A stretch of 51,113 nt of DNA from Candidatus Venteria ishoeyi (GCF_030378065.1 NZ_JAUCGJ010000018.1:1-51113); one strand, 5' to 3'; shown: positions 34,525 to 44,517, counted from the stretch's first letter. The notes: generated from the letters alone by a model not told the origin. Numbers and translations are program-made.

Positions 34525-34623
34525 TTAATATCCAGCTCCAGAAATCAGCGCATCATCCAAAGCTTGCGTAACTTTGTTCACGCCCGTTTCATTATGCAGT
34601 AGCACCAGCACTGCTAAGGCATC
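34525..34623 (-). pseudogene. In-frame continuation after the stop of the next gene
   Basis: Immediately after the TAA of the gene at 34624-35400, the same frame stays open for 32 codons (DALAVLVLLHNETGVNKV and then TQALDDALISGAGY) before another TAA. It may be the original C-terminus cut off by a nonsense change, or the 3' end of a different lost gene. Not recognised. Confidence 0.3.
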
Positions 34624-35400
34624 TTAATAGTGGCATTTTTTACAGGATTTAAGCATGTTGTGATGCAAGTTACAAGGCTCCAGCGTGGCTTTGTTCTCTT
34701 CCCAGCGTTGCAGTATGGCAACTTGTTGTCGCATACGTAATTCAATGCTATCGGCATTGGCTGCGGCAATACGTTGTTCCTGCAATAGCAGAATTTCAGC
34801 CTTAAACGGCGTTCCCGGCTCGGCAAATTGGTCTAATAATTGGCTTAATACCGCGTCATAATCTGCATAACGCTCATCCAGACAGATTTGAGCAAGCCAT
34901 TGGAAAGCCTGTTTTTTATCATCATCCCTGAGTTGTTGTTGCCAACAGGCTTGAAACAACTCACTGATCAAAGTGGCAAGTATCCCAATTTCATTAGCGG
35001 CTGCCTCCATTTTATCCGTCAGCGTTGGCAGGCTTTCATAAATGCAACAGGCAATTACAAAAGCTTCTTCCGGTTTATCTGTCAGCATGTCATGGGCGGT
35101 GGCTAATAATGCCCGTAAGTCATCAATCAGCCAATGACCTTGTAGCGTATCAATATGCCCCTGCTTAGTGTAATGAGCGATAATATCCCGAATAAGCTGC
35201 TGATATTTTGCCATGCCGGGTTGTAGCGCGCTGGTTGTGGATAAATTCCCGTATTGCTCCAGGAACTGCTCGCGCAGACGACTATCTTGTAATAATAGTG
35301 ATAACAGGTGGTTTTTGGCTTCAGTCTCGGAAAGCTGAGCCAGGGTTGTTTGTAATAATTTTTTACTATTTTCAGGGGGAAAGTCATCTGCTTGTGTCAT
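34624..35400 (-). CDS. Uncharacterised helical protein
   Basis: 258 residues, no signal peptide or membrane helix. Almost entirely alpha-helical by eye, with Leu/Gln/Ala-rich helices: ETEAKNHLLSLLLQDSRLREQFLEQYGN, YQQLIRDIIAHYTKQGHID, EEAFVIACCIYESLPTL. A Cys/His-containing end (EPCNLHHNMLKSCKKCHY) could be a metal site. It resembles the helical regions associated with SWIM zinc-finger proteins but carries no SWIM motif, so no family is assigned. GGAG lies 9 bases before the ATG. The frame continues openly beyond the stop for 32 codons, so it may be shortened. Confidence 0.55.
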   Translation of the reverse strand: MTQADDFPPENSKKLLQTTLAQLSETEAKNHLLSLLLQDSRLREQFLEQYGNLSTTSALQPGMAKYQQLIRDIIAHYTKQGHIDTLQGHWLIDDLRALLATAHDMLTDKPEEAFVIACCIYESLPTLTDKMEAAANEIGILATLISELFQACWQQQLRDDDKKQAFQWLAQICLDERYADYDAVLSQLLDQFAEPGTPFKAEILLLQEQRIAAANADSIELRMRQQVAILQRWEENKATLEPCNLHHNMLKSCKKCHY

Positions 35401-35498
35401 GTTATTTATCTCCAGGAAAGAGGATGAAATAAATAGTGTTATCTGCCATTTTGGTATCCGATGTGGTGCATAGCGCTAAGCTTATACACCCTACCGCG

Positions 35499-36359
35499 CT
35501 ATTTATCGATAATATCTCCTACAGGGGACAAATCCGCAGGCTCCTCCCAACCGTATACATTGGCGGCAGTGACTGGAAATGCGGAGGGCTTAAGTTCCAT
35601 CAGCGCGGTGGCAATTTCCTTGTTCAAGGCAGGATCTGTACCTTTGGTTGCGCCAAAAATCCAAAATGGCAAAATAGGCCCATTATGTTGAAATGGAAAA
35701 TCGTCCTGTTCCGGTTTAATAACCATGAATTCAGAAATATCTGTTTTTTCCTTTTTGGCGAACCATTGTAAAAAACCGGTTCGTACAAAGCCTACATCTG
35801 CCTTACCGTATTTAACTGCTTGGGCAACATTGAACAAGCTTCCGGTAAAGTACAGCGCGTAGTCTTTTTCCACTTCCAGACCTTTTTCCTGTAATACATG
35901 AGATGGCAGGCGATATCCCATGAGTGCATTTTTTTGCGCGGCTGCAACTTTTTTTCCTTTCAGGTCTGCAAATGTCTGGATACCACTATCTGCACGAGTA
36001 AAAATCACCGCACCAAAACCATGCAAGGGCTTGTTTTGGTAGACCCCGATGAGTGAGGCCAGAGGAATGGCATCATATTTTTTCCTGGCATCATAGAAGA
36101 CGGCAGGATTGCATAGCAGGAATTCCATTTTTTTGCTGGCAAGGGCATTATCATATGACTTGAAAGTTACTGGAATAAGGTTGAACTTTTTTCCTGTTTT
36201 TTGTTGTAAATAATCCACCGTGGGTTGCCATTCCTTTTTTGCGATGGACACACCCTTGGGTGATAATACCGCAAGATCATATATATCTTTTGCGTTGACA
36301 TTGAATGTGCATACAAGAAAAAAAACACATACACAAGACCAATATTTTTTTTGTAACAT
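35499..36359 (-). CDS. PhnD/TtrS-like periplasmic binding protein
   Basis: 286 residues. A signal peptide (about 1-23, ending FNVNA) precedes a two-lobed phosphate/phosphonate-type binding domain with LAVLSPKGVSIAKKEWQPTVDYLQQKTG, FLLCNPAVFYDARKKYDAIPLAS, FADLKGKKVAAAQKNALMGY and VKYGKADVGFVRTGFLQ. Proteins of this kind serve ABC transporters or form the sensor half of kinases such as TtrS. It has no transporter or kinase neighbour, so its partner is unknown. The upstream gap contains mobile element copy D 18 bases before the start codon, which may carry or displace its promoter. Confidence 0.8.
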   Translation of the reverse strand: MLQKKYWSCVCVFFLVCTFNVNAKDIYDLAVLSPKGVSIAKKEWQPTVDYLQQKTGKKFNLIPVTFKSYDNALASKKMEFLLCNPAVFYDARKKYDAIPLASLIGVYQNKPLHGFGAVIFTRADSGIQTFADLKGKKVAAAQKNALMGYRLPSHVLQEKGLEVEKDYALYFTGSLFNVAQAVKYGKADVGFVRTGFLQWFAKKEKTDISEFMVIKPEQDDFPFQHNGPILPFWIFGATKGTDPALNKEIATALMELKPSAFPVTAANVYGWEEPADLSPVGDIIDK

Positions 36360-36377
36360 TATTTATCCTCTTCCTCC

Positions 36378-36541
36378 TAAGGCGTGAGGATAAAATAAAT
36401 GCAGAAACCGGGCGCAGGATTTTTATTCATTTTCAAGGTGTGAAAACAGGCGCATAGCAAGCCATGTAAGGGTTTTCATAAGGCAGAAAATGGAGAAAAA
36501 GACCAGCCAGGTTGCTGAAGTTATAAAATTCTCACGCCTAA
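36378..36541. mobile_element. MITE-like element, copy D
   Basis: 164 bases with TAA at both ends (36378-36380 and 36539-36541). Termini GGCGTGAGGATAAAATAA and TTATAAAATTCTCACGCC are partners. Same orientation as copy C. The central stem is less perfect (AAAACAG/GGGTTTT). It sits immediately upstream of the PhnD-like gene start. Confidence 0.75.
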
Positions 36542-36806
36542 CTTAACCCACTGATAAGCAATCAGTAAATCAAGCTTATTTCAAATTCGATTTCGTGTTA
36601 ACGAAACCACGCTAATCGTCCCTGAAAATACCTTCTTCCCTTTGCTCACCATTATGACCCGGATACTGGATATTTCATAAATATATTCAAGTCCTCGTTT
36701 GCCCTAACAGTTTACGCTTAATGTGAAATAGAAACTGCATACTATTCATGCACATTTATTTAAGATACCCTAATACAGGTTTTAGTTCAGAAAAGGAGAA
36801 ATGAAT
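36542..36806. other. 265-base gap upstream of a small exported protein
   Basis: AT-rich, no ORF supported. It must contain the promoter for the plus-strand gene at 36807; CATACTATT near 36738 could serve as a -10 region, but no matching -35 is clear. Confidence 0.3.
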
Positions 36807-37244
36807 ATGAACTTTCTATGGGTAGGTATTTCAGTTGTTTTTATCAGCTTAAGCAGCAATGTTCTGGCTGCGCCACCAGCACCCTGGTTAGCGGTGGCTG
36901 AAGGCAGTCACAGTTTGTCCGGCACCTCAGCCTGCGCCAGTACGGCGGCAGGTGTTTTACGCAAGCAAGGTTTTGCGCGCGTCAGTCATACCGGCAGCAC
37001 AGTGATGGGCGCTTATCGTGGCGGCAGTGATTATGAATTCAAGGCAGTGATTAAATGCCAATCAAAATCAGCCGTCGCTTTTGTCGTCACCACACTATCT
37101 GGACAGGGCTTAAATAAGGCGAATAGTTTAATCGCCGGACTGCGCGGCAGGGGTGGCAGAATCGCTGATGATAGCGGCAGTTCCACAGCAGAACCAGAAG
37201 AAGAGGAAGTCTATGACGATGAAGAAGAATATTATGATGAGTAA
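36807..37244 (+). CDS. Small exported protein with an acidic tail
   Basis: 145 residues from the ATG at 36807, preferred because AAGGAG lies 8 bases upstream; the ATG at 36801 is too close to it. Signal peptide ends at VLAAP. The middle (GTSACASTAAGVLRKQGF, STVMGAYRGGSDYEFKAVIKC) has two cysteines that could pair, and the end is extremely acidic (EPEEEEVYDDEEEYYDE). No family recognised. The acidic tail might bind cations or a basic surface; that is inference. It is monocistronic by position. Confidence 0.6.
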   Translation: MNFLWVGISVVFISLSSNVLAAPPAPWLAVAEGSHSLSGTSACASTAAGVLRKQGFARVSHTGSTVMGAYRGGSDYEFKAVIKCQSKSAVAFVVTTLSGQGLNKANSLIAGLRGRGGRIADDSGSSTAEPEEEEVYDDEEEYYDE

Positions 37245-37365
37245 TTTTAGGAACAAAGAAGCATCAGGCAGCTTCGATTGGATGTTTGGATAGCGAGCAA
37301 TCGAACACACCTGCAAACCCTCACTCAAGCTTTCGCAATATGAATTAGGATGCTGAATTTCTGTG

Positions 37366-37506
37366 TCAGCCCCATAGACAGTCAGCGCCCATGCCATGAC
37401 TCTGTACCAGAACCCGCTCTTGTCCCAGTGGCGGCAAGGGGGCGCTGATGTTGTCGGCGAATGCGCCGAATAAGATTTCGAGGCGATTGCTGGTGTGGAC
37501 GATCAT
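37366..37506 (-). pseudogene. recC: recC 5' fragment
   Basis: The ATG at 37506 opens a 46-codon frame, MIVHTSNRLEILFGAFAD then PLPPLGQERVLVQSHGM. This matches the conserved start of RecC, the Chi-recognising subunit of the RecBCD helicase-nuclease (E. coli RecC has SNRLDVL and ILVQSTGMAQWL at the same places). After SHGM the similarity ends and a stop follows 7 codons later. The rest of recC (over 1000 residues) is absent. It lies just upstream of the stop of the membrane protein gene in the same strand order, so this may be a breakpoint. Confidence 0.65.
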
Positions 37507-37512
37507 AGTTTT

Positions 37513-39111
<1,599 letters not shown>

Positions 39112-39419
39112 TTATAATTCCAGTCTTTTATATTTATTATTCTTGTGCGGTTTCCTATCATTTTTTAATCCATAACAATGCTTTTAAATCCACAAATTTT
39201 GATTGTTTTCATCATAATCAATCCTGATAATTTTGTTAAGCCTGAACTAAATGAAATTTGATTTGGTACAAAATGACACAGCATTTTGCCCAGCATATCC
39301 CCAATCTGGCGATAATGGTGGCATAATAGACCCATTGTACTCAGTCATATTTCATTCTCGCTCCTAAATAAACCATTAACAAAACATATTAGATTTGATA
39401 ATGGAGCATAAAGATAACC
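39112..39419. other. 308-base divergent upstream region
   Basis: AT-rich gap between the minus-strand membrane protein and the plus-strand KAP NTPase. It includes a short imperfect hairpin (GATTG...CAATC near 39202-39223) and a CCTGATAATTTTGTTAAGCC segment like dispersed repeats in related genomes. Both promoters must be here, but no convincing boxes were recognised. No RNA gene seen. Confidence 0.35.
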
Positions 39420-40838
39420 ATGCCAACCAACAAACTCAGTCATAATGACGCGCCTGTGGTGGAAGATGCTTTTCAACAAAAAGCCTTTATTCAGCGCATT
39501 TGCAAGGTCGTGAAAGAATGCAGGCCGCCCAAAGGCATTGCAATTAACGGTTATTGGGGAACGGGTAAGACCAGTGCCTTGATGCAGGTGTATTACCAGC
39601 TCAGCGGCAAACACCCCTATAATGGCGAACGCCCCAATAATGATGAAAAGAATGCAGGCCCATCAGAATTGAGTAAAAATATCGTCCCGGTATGGTTTGA
39701 AGCATGGCGTTATCAGCATGAAGCCTTGCCTATCGTGGCCTTATTAAATGAAATCCGCGAACAACTGGACTTGTGGGAAAAATTCAAAGGCGAAACCGAA
39801 AAACTCAGTGGCGTTGCTTGGCTGGGTACATTGAGTGTCTTTGATGAAGTGATTAAAGCCGCAAGCGGTGGTTTATTTTCACCTAAAATGGGCAATCTAC
39901 AAAAGGCGGGCAACAACTGGGAAGCCCAGCACTACAGTCAACCCTTACCCACCCAGAAAATTCACAACTTGTTTGAAGAAGCCGTGCGCCAAAGTTTAGG
40001 GGGTAAAAGCAAACGCCTGGTCATTTTTGTTGATGATTTAGATCGCTGCACGCCTGCCGCTGCCTTGCGATTGCTCGAAGGCATCAAGGTGTATCTCAAC
40101 CTGGAAAGCTGCGTGGTGATTTTTGGCATGGATCAGCGCCAGATTGAACGTGCGCTGAAAAAAGCCCTGGATCTCAATGATACGGCAGAATATTCTGATG
40201 ACAATCAGGCGCGGGAATACCTGGAAAAAATCTGTCAGGACATTTATCACCTGCCCCTACCCGATCAGGCCGCCAAAAGCAGCTATTTCATGAAACTGTT
40301 AAGCACGCTCCATGTGGGTAAAAACGAGAAACATTATCAACGCTGCCTGCAACAAGTGCTGAAACATTACGACTGTCTCCCCGCCAATCCGCGCAAAATA
40401 AAAGCTCTGGTGAACCGCACCAGCACCGTGCTGAGTGCATTGTATTTGGGGGATGGGCGCGATAATCTGGTTAAAATGGGTGCTGCAAACAAGGAAGAGG
40501 AAAAGCTTCTCATTAGTCGTAAATACGTGCTGTTGATGGCGTTGACGATTATTTATTGTTTTCATCGCCAACTCAATGAACAACTGGAAAAAGACCCCAG
40601 TTATATCGATAAAGTCATTACCTATGCCAAAGACCTGGACCCCACAGAACTGGTAGAAACCCATTCGATTTACCGTCCCTTTCAGACCATTTTACCTGCC
40701 ATGAACGGTGATACTAAACTTCCAGCCAATCCCAGTGACAGCAATGTGTTTCGCTTGCATGACGTGTTCAGAGACTTTGATGCCAGCTTGGGCAACTGCG
40801 ACCGGGAAATTGCCGCTTTTTATGCGATAAAATCATGA
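39420..40838 (+). CDS. KAP-family P-loop NTPase
   Basis: 472 residues. KAP NTPases are STAND-like P-loop proteins, several linked to membrane signalling or phage exclusion (for example PifA of plasmid F). Walker A GYWGTGKTS is at residues 44-52, the KAP-specific VWFEAWRYQH at 91-100, Walker B LVIFVDDLDRC at 200-210, and IFGMDQRQIERAL just after it, a sensor segment typical of the family. The usual transmembrane insertion is weak or absent. The C-terminal half is helical. It overlaps the NACHT-LRR gene by 4 bases (ATGA), so the two products are probably made together and act as one system. Confidence 0.88.
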   Translation: MPTNKLSHNDAPVVEDAFQQKAFIQRICKVVKECRPPKGIAINGYWGTGKTSALMQVYYQLSGKHPYNGERPNNDEKNAGPSELSKNIVPVWFEAWRYQHEALPIVALLNEIREQLDLWEKFKGETEKLSGVAWLGTLSVFDEVIKAASGGLFSPKMGNLQKAGNNWEAQHYSQPLPTQKIHNLFEEAVRQSLGGKSKRLVIFVDDLDRCTPAAALRLLEGIKVYLNLESCVVIFGMDQRQIERALKKALDLNDTAEYSDDNQAREYLEKICQDIYHLPLPDQAAKSSYFMKLLSTLHVGKNEKHYQRCLQQVLKHYDCLPANPRKIKALVNRTSTVLSALYLGDGRDNLVKMGAANKEEEKLLISRKYVLLMALTIIYCFHRQLNEQLEKDPSYIDKVITYAKDLDPTELVETHSIYRPFQTILPAMNGDTKLPANPSDSNVFRLHDVFRDFDASLGNCDREIAAFYAIKS

Positions 40839-43492
40839 AAACACCAGATACACTCTCTCAATTGCTACCCCAGGCACTACCCGCTGACAAAAAGGCTTTT
40901 GTTGATCTGCGCAACACTGGCAGTCTGGCGCATTATTTACGTCAGGTTTACCACCAATTCATGTACGCCAACAACTTCGGCCTGGCGATTGATGATGAAG
41001 ACAACGGCAGCGAAGGCAAGGCGGTCTTTTTACAAAATCTTTTTGTCACCCCGCAACTGGGCAAAGACCATCTTCTGCCGGAACAACTGATTCGCGCAGA
41101 AATTGACAACAAACTGCCGTCCCGCCAGACCATTATTGAGAGTTTGCAACAACATACCCGCTTATTTATTCTCGGCGACCCCGGCTGCGGCAAGTCCACC
41201 CTGATAAACTGGTTAATGCTGGCATTCAGCAACAGCGGCGAGAATGTCACCAAACTGGCACTGGGGAACTGCGTGCCTTTTGCCCTGATTCTGCGTGAAC
41301 TCAATTTGAGTAAAGCCCGGAACTGGGATGATGTGTGGCAGATATATCTTAAAAGCAATGCCAAATTGACGCTGGCCCTGCCCAAAGACCCTGAGGCGTT
41401 GGAACAGGTGTTTAACAGCGGTCAGGCTTTATTTTTACTCGATGGGCTGGACGAAATCACCCACCCGGATTTGCGCCGCCGTTTGGGGCTGGCGGTATTG
41501 GAAGCCATGCAGCGTTATCCACGCTGCCGGTTTGTGATCAGCTCGCGGCTGGTGGGGTTTAACCAGCAACACTGGTTTGGGTTGGAATCTACTGCCAGCG
41601 AAGCAGACGAACATCTGCGCATGGCAAAATCTGTGGATACGGAACTGCTGCCCACGCTGTATTTATCCCCCTTTGACCAACAACAGGCGGAACGCTTCAG
41701 CCACAACTGGTACAAACAATACGTGCCGGACAGCAGCCAACATGCGGGACAGGTGCGCGGTCTGGTGGAGCGCATCGGGCATAATGACGGGCTGGGACGC
41801 TTGGCGCGGATTCCGGTGCTGCTGAACATGATTTGTTTTATCCATGCGCGGCGTGGACGGCTGCCCGATGGACGCGCCGAACTCTATCAAAGCATTGCCA
41901 AAACTTATTTAACCGGATTGGATCGGGCGCGGAATCTCCAGTTTCTCGGACGTGCGTTTAATTTTGATTATTTTGACCTCAGCGAATGGCTGGGTACCTT
42001 GGCCCTGCGTATGCAGAACCAACGCAGCGAAGACGATACCGCGATTCTCATCAGCGAAGGCGAAGTGCGCACGTTTATCGTGGAAAAATTGGAGGAAAAA
42101 GGTTTTGGTGCGGCGGAGGCAAAAGCGGACAGTATTTTTATTCTGAAGTACTTATCCCAACGCAGCGGCATGTTTATCCCACGGGGTCAAAACGAAGCAG
42201 GACAGGAACAATACGCCTTCTCCCATCTCAGTTTTATGGAATACTTCGCCGCCGCTGAGCTTAAAGTCCGCTTACAATTTGGTGATGCCGAGGAATTTGC
42301 TGAGTTAGCTAAAAAAATCCAGCAGCCGTGGTGGAAAGAATGTTGCGTGTTGTTGTTTGAGCAACTGGAAAACACCCGCCTGGCGGAACAAATGTTCCGG
42401 CGTTTGTTTGTGGATACGCCCTTGTCCCAGGATAAAGAGGCCGCGCCTGCCTGGGCGGTGCTGGCGGAAGTGATTATGGACAGCGGGGTGCGTTTGTCTT
42501 CTAAACTGCGCCAGGAGTGGATTAAAAAAAGTTGGGGGTTTTATTTGCGACACCCTTATTTTGATAACCCAGATTATCCAACCGAGAGTTTTTACAGTCT
42601 GAATGCCGCTTTGTGGGCGGAACAGTTTGAGGCTTTGGAGCATTTTAGTCAGGTTGCTGAAGCGATGGATTTGACTCAACTAAGCCTGAGGGGTTGTAAA
42701 AACCTGAACAGCCTTGAGCGGATTGTCAAACTAAAGGGCTTGCAGTTGCTTGTTTTGAGTGATACCGGCGTGACGAATTTGAGTCCACTGGCGACTTGCA
42801 CTGCTTTGGAAATGCTTGGTTTAAGCAATACCGAAGTGACGGATGTGAGTCCACTGGCGGCTTGCAGTGCTTTGAAAAGACTTGATTTAAGTAATACCGG
42901 TGTGACGGATGTGAATCCGTTGGCGGCTTGCAGTACTTTGGAATGGCTTGATTTAACTAATACCGGTGTGACGGATGTGAATCCGTTGGCGGCTTACAGT
43001 ACTTTGGAATGGCTTGATTTAAGTAATACTAGGGTGAGAAATGTGAGTCCACTGGCGGCTTACAGTGCTTTGGAGCAGCTTTTATTAAGCAATACCGGCG
43101 TGACGGATGTGAGTCCGCTGGCTGCTTGCAGTGCTTTGAAAGTTCTTAGTTTAAACAATACCGGAGTGACGGATGTGAGTCCGCTGGCAGCTTGCAGTGC
43201 TTTGGAAATACTTTTATTAGGCAATACCAGCGTGACAGATGTGAGTCCACTGGCAGCTTGCAGTGCTTTGGAAATGCTTTTCTTAAACGATACTGGTGTG
43301 ACGGATGTGAGTCCACTGGCGACTTGCAGTGCTTTGGAAATACTTGATTTAAGTAATACTGGAGTGACGGATGTGAGTCCACTGGCGACTTGCACTGCTT
43401 TGGAAATGCTTGGTTTAAGCAATACCGGAGTAACGGATGTGAGCATGTTACAGCGTGAAGGTTTAACTATTGATGGTATGAAGGAGGAATAA
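40835..43492 (+). CDS. NACHT NTPase with C-terminal leucine-rich repeats (bacterial NLR-like)
   Basis: 885 residues. After a short N-terminal region (about 1-105) with no recognised effector domain comes a NACHT module: Walker A GDPGCGKST at 114-122, Walker B with the NACHT acidic run LFLLDGLDEI at 199-208, sensor-like RFVISSRLVGF, and ARIPVLLNMICFIHARRGRLP. A helical middle follows (FSHLSFMEYFAAAEL). Residues about 620-870 are eleven LRR units of 22 residues, consensus SPLAACSALEILDLSNTGVTDV. Such proteins act as pattern-recognition ATPases that oligomerise on a ligand; bacterial NACHT proteins include anti-phage defence genes. An effector is not visible here, so KAP or the divergent membrane protein may provide it. 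Confidence 0.9.
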   Translation: MKTPDTLSQLLPQALPADKKAFVDLRNTGSLAHYLRQVYHQFMYANNFGLAIDDEDNGSEGKAVFLQNLFVTPQLGKDHLLPEQLIRAEIDNKLPSRQTIIESLQQHTRLFILGDPGCGKSTLINWLMLAFSNSGENVTKLALGNCVPFALILRELNLSKARNWDDVWQIYLKSNAKLTLALPKDPEALEQVFNSGQALFLLDGLDEITHPDLRRRLGLAVLEAMQRYPRCRFVISSRLVGFNQQHWFGLESTASEADEHLRMAKSVDTELLPTLYLSPFDQQQAERFSHNWYKQYVPDSSQHAGQVRGLVERIGHNDGLGRLARIPVLLNMICFIHARRGRLPDGRAELYQSIAKTYLTGLDRARNLQFLGRAFNFDYFDLSEWLGTLALRMQNQRSEDDTAILISEGEVRTFIVEKLEEKGFGAAEAKADSIFILKYLSQRSGMFIPRGQNEAGQEQYAFSHLSFMEYFAAAELKVRLQFGDAEEFAELAKKIQQPWWKECCVLLFEQLENTRLAEQMFRRLFVDTPLSQDKEAAPAWAVLAEVIMDSGVRLSSKLRQEWIKKSWGFYLRHPYFDNPDYPTESFYSLNAALWAEQFEALEHFSQVAEAMDLTQLSLRGCKNLNSLERIVKLKGLQLLVLSDTGVTNLSPLATCTALEMLGLSNTEVTDVSPLAACSALKRLDLSNTGVTDVNPLAACSTLEWLDLTNTGVTDVNPLAAYSTLEWLDLSNTRVRNVSPLAAYSALEQLLLSNTGVTDVSPLAACSALKVLSLNNTGVTDVSPLAACSALEILLLGNTSVTDVSPLAACSALEMLFLNDTGVTDVSPLATCSALEILDLSNTGVTDVSPLATCTALEMLGLSNTGVTDVSMLQREGLTIDGMKEE
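42733..43446 (+). repeat. Tandem 66-bp LRR repeat array
   Basis: Ten to eleven units of 66 bases, nearly identical in the framework (AGTCCACTGGCGGCTTGCAG; AATACCGGTGTGACGGATGT) but different around codons for EMLGL, KRLDL, EWLDL, EQLLL, KVLSL, EILLL and EMLFL. The pattern suggests recent unequal crossing over combined with diversification of the beta-strand face. Confidence 0.9.
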
Positions 43493-43536
43493 GCTTGCTT
43501 GTTCCCAAGCTCCAAAGCTGTCAGATTTGATACAGA

Positions 43537-44451
43537 TTATTTTAATCTATTGGGTTGCAGGTTTCTTGCCTGCTGTTTAAGTGTCAGCAATTGTTGCTGA
43601 TGCTGGCTGCCGGTATCAATGGTGCCCTGCGTCATGGCCTGTTGCAGCACTTGCAAAGCTTGCCAGGGCTGTTGCAGATATTGACTGAGTTGTATCAGTT
43701 GCTCAATATCTGTGCTTTCAGTAATACCCGCGCGGTGTGCCAGCCATAAACAAGCCAGGGCTGCTGCATAATTTTTTTGCTGCAAATACGCATTGCTTAA
43801 TTGTCGCCAATAAATTATTTGTGCGGGATTGTTACCAACTAAATCTTGCAGGTGTTGCAGTGGATTTTGGGTTGTTTCGGATACCCCTGTTTTTATCTGC
43901 AATAATAAAAGCTTTTCGGTCCAGGCTGGCTCAGGATTGGGGCTTTGTGCAATGAGCTGTGCCAGATGCTTACTGGCTTTTTGGTATTGTTGGTTTTCTT
44001 CATAGGCTTTGCTTGCCAGCAGGTGATCTCGGATGCTTATCGTATCGACTTGTTTCATCCAGCGTTGCAAATTTTTCAGGCCACTTTGGTAGTGGCCTAG
44101 CCGGATTTCCACTTCTGCTAATAGACGGCGTAGTTCCAAACGGACTTCCAGCGCCAGACTTTGGTTTTTAACGGTTATTTTTAATAATTTCAGTGCTGTT
44201 TGTAATTTATTTTTGCCCAGCCAAGTGTATATCAACGCTTGTTCCATCCGCCCTTTGGCGCAACGGCTGAGTTTTTGTTGGGACAAGGGTTTTAGTAATT
44301 TAAGTGCTTTATCCCATTGCTGTTGAGAGATGGCGGTCTGTGCTGTTGTTATTTTTTTATGCAGGCCAGGGGCAACTTCACAGTTTGCAGCGAATAGTGA
44401 AGAGGCTGGTGTGATAAACAGTATTGCAATAAAGTAAGCTTTAAGGGACAT
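43537..44451 (-). CDS. Exported TPR-like helical protein
   Basis: 304 residues from the ATG at 44451; an upstream extension to 44634 would run through a dispersed palindromic repeat and is rejected. Signal peptide about 1-22 (FIAILFITPASSLFAANC). The mature part consists of TPR-like helix pairs, for example QQWDKALKLLKPLSQQKLS, GKNKLQTALKLLKITVKNQ, GHYQSGLKNLQRWMKQVD and QQKNYAAALACLWLAHRAG. TPR solenoids are protein-binding scaffolds; the partner is unknown. It converges with the NACHT-LRR gene, 44 bases away, with no clear terminator between. Confidence 0.7.
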   Translation of the reverse strand: MSLKAYFIAILFITPASSLFAANCEVAPGLHKKITTAQTAISQQQWDKALKLLKPLSQQKLSRCAKGRMEQALIYTWLGKNKLQTALKLLKITVKNQSLALEVRLELRRLLAEVEIRLGHYQSGLKNLQRWMKQVDTISIRDHLLASKAYEENQQYQKASKHLAQLIAQSPNPEPAWTEKLLLLQIKTGVSETTQNPLQHLQDLVGNNPAQIIYWRQLSNAYLQQKNYAAALACLWLAHRAGITESTDIEQLIQLSQYLQQPWQALQVLQQAMTQGTIDTGSQHQQQLLTLKQQARNLQPNRLK

Positions 44452-44517
44452 GATTCTTGGCAATAAGTAACTGAATGAATAAGCTAAACCCCGTCTAAGT
44501 AGAAAACCGCAGTTTTT

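Noticed and set aside
42733-43446. Diversity-generating retroelement target
   Set aside because: The variable LRR codons suggest diversification, but there is no reverse transcriptase, template repeat or adenine-specific pattern in the window. Unequal crossing over is simpler.
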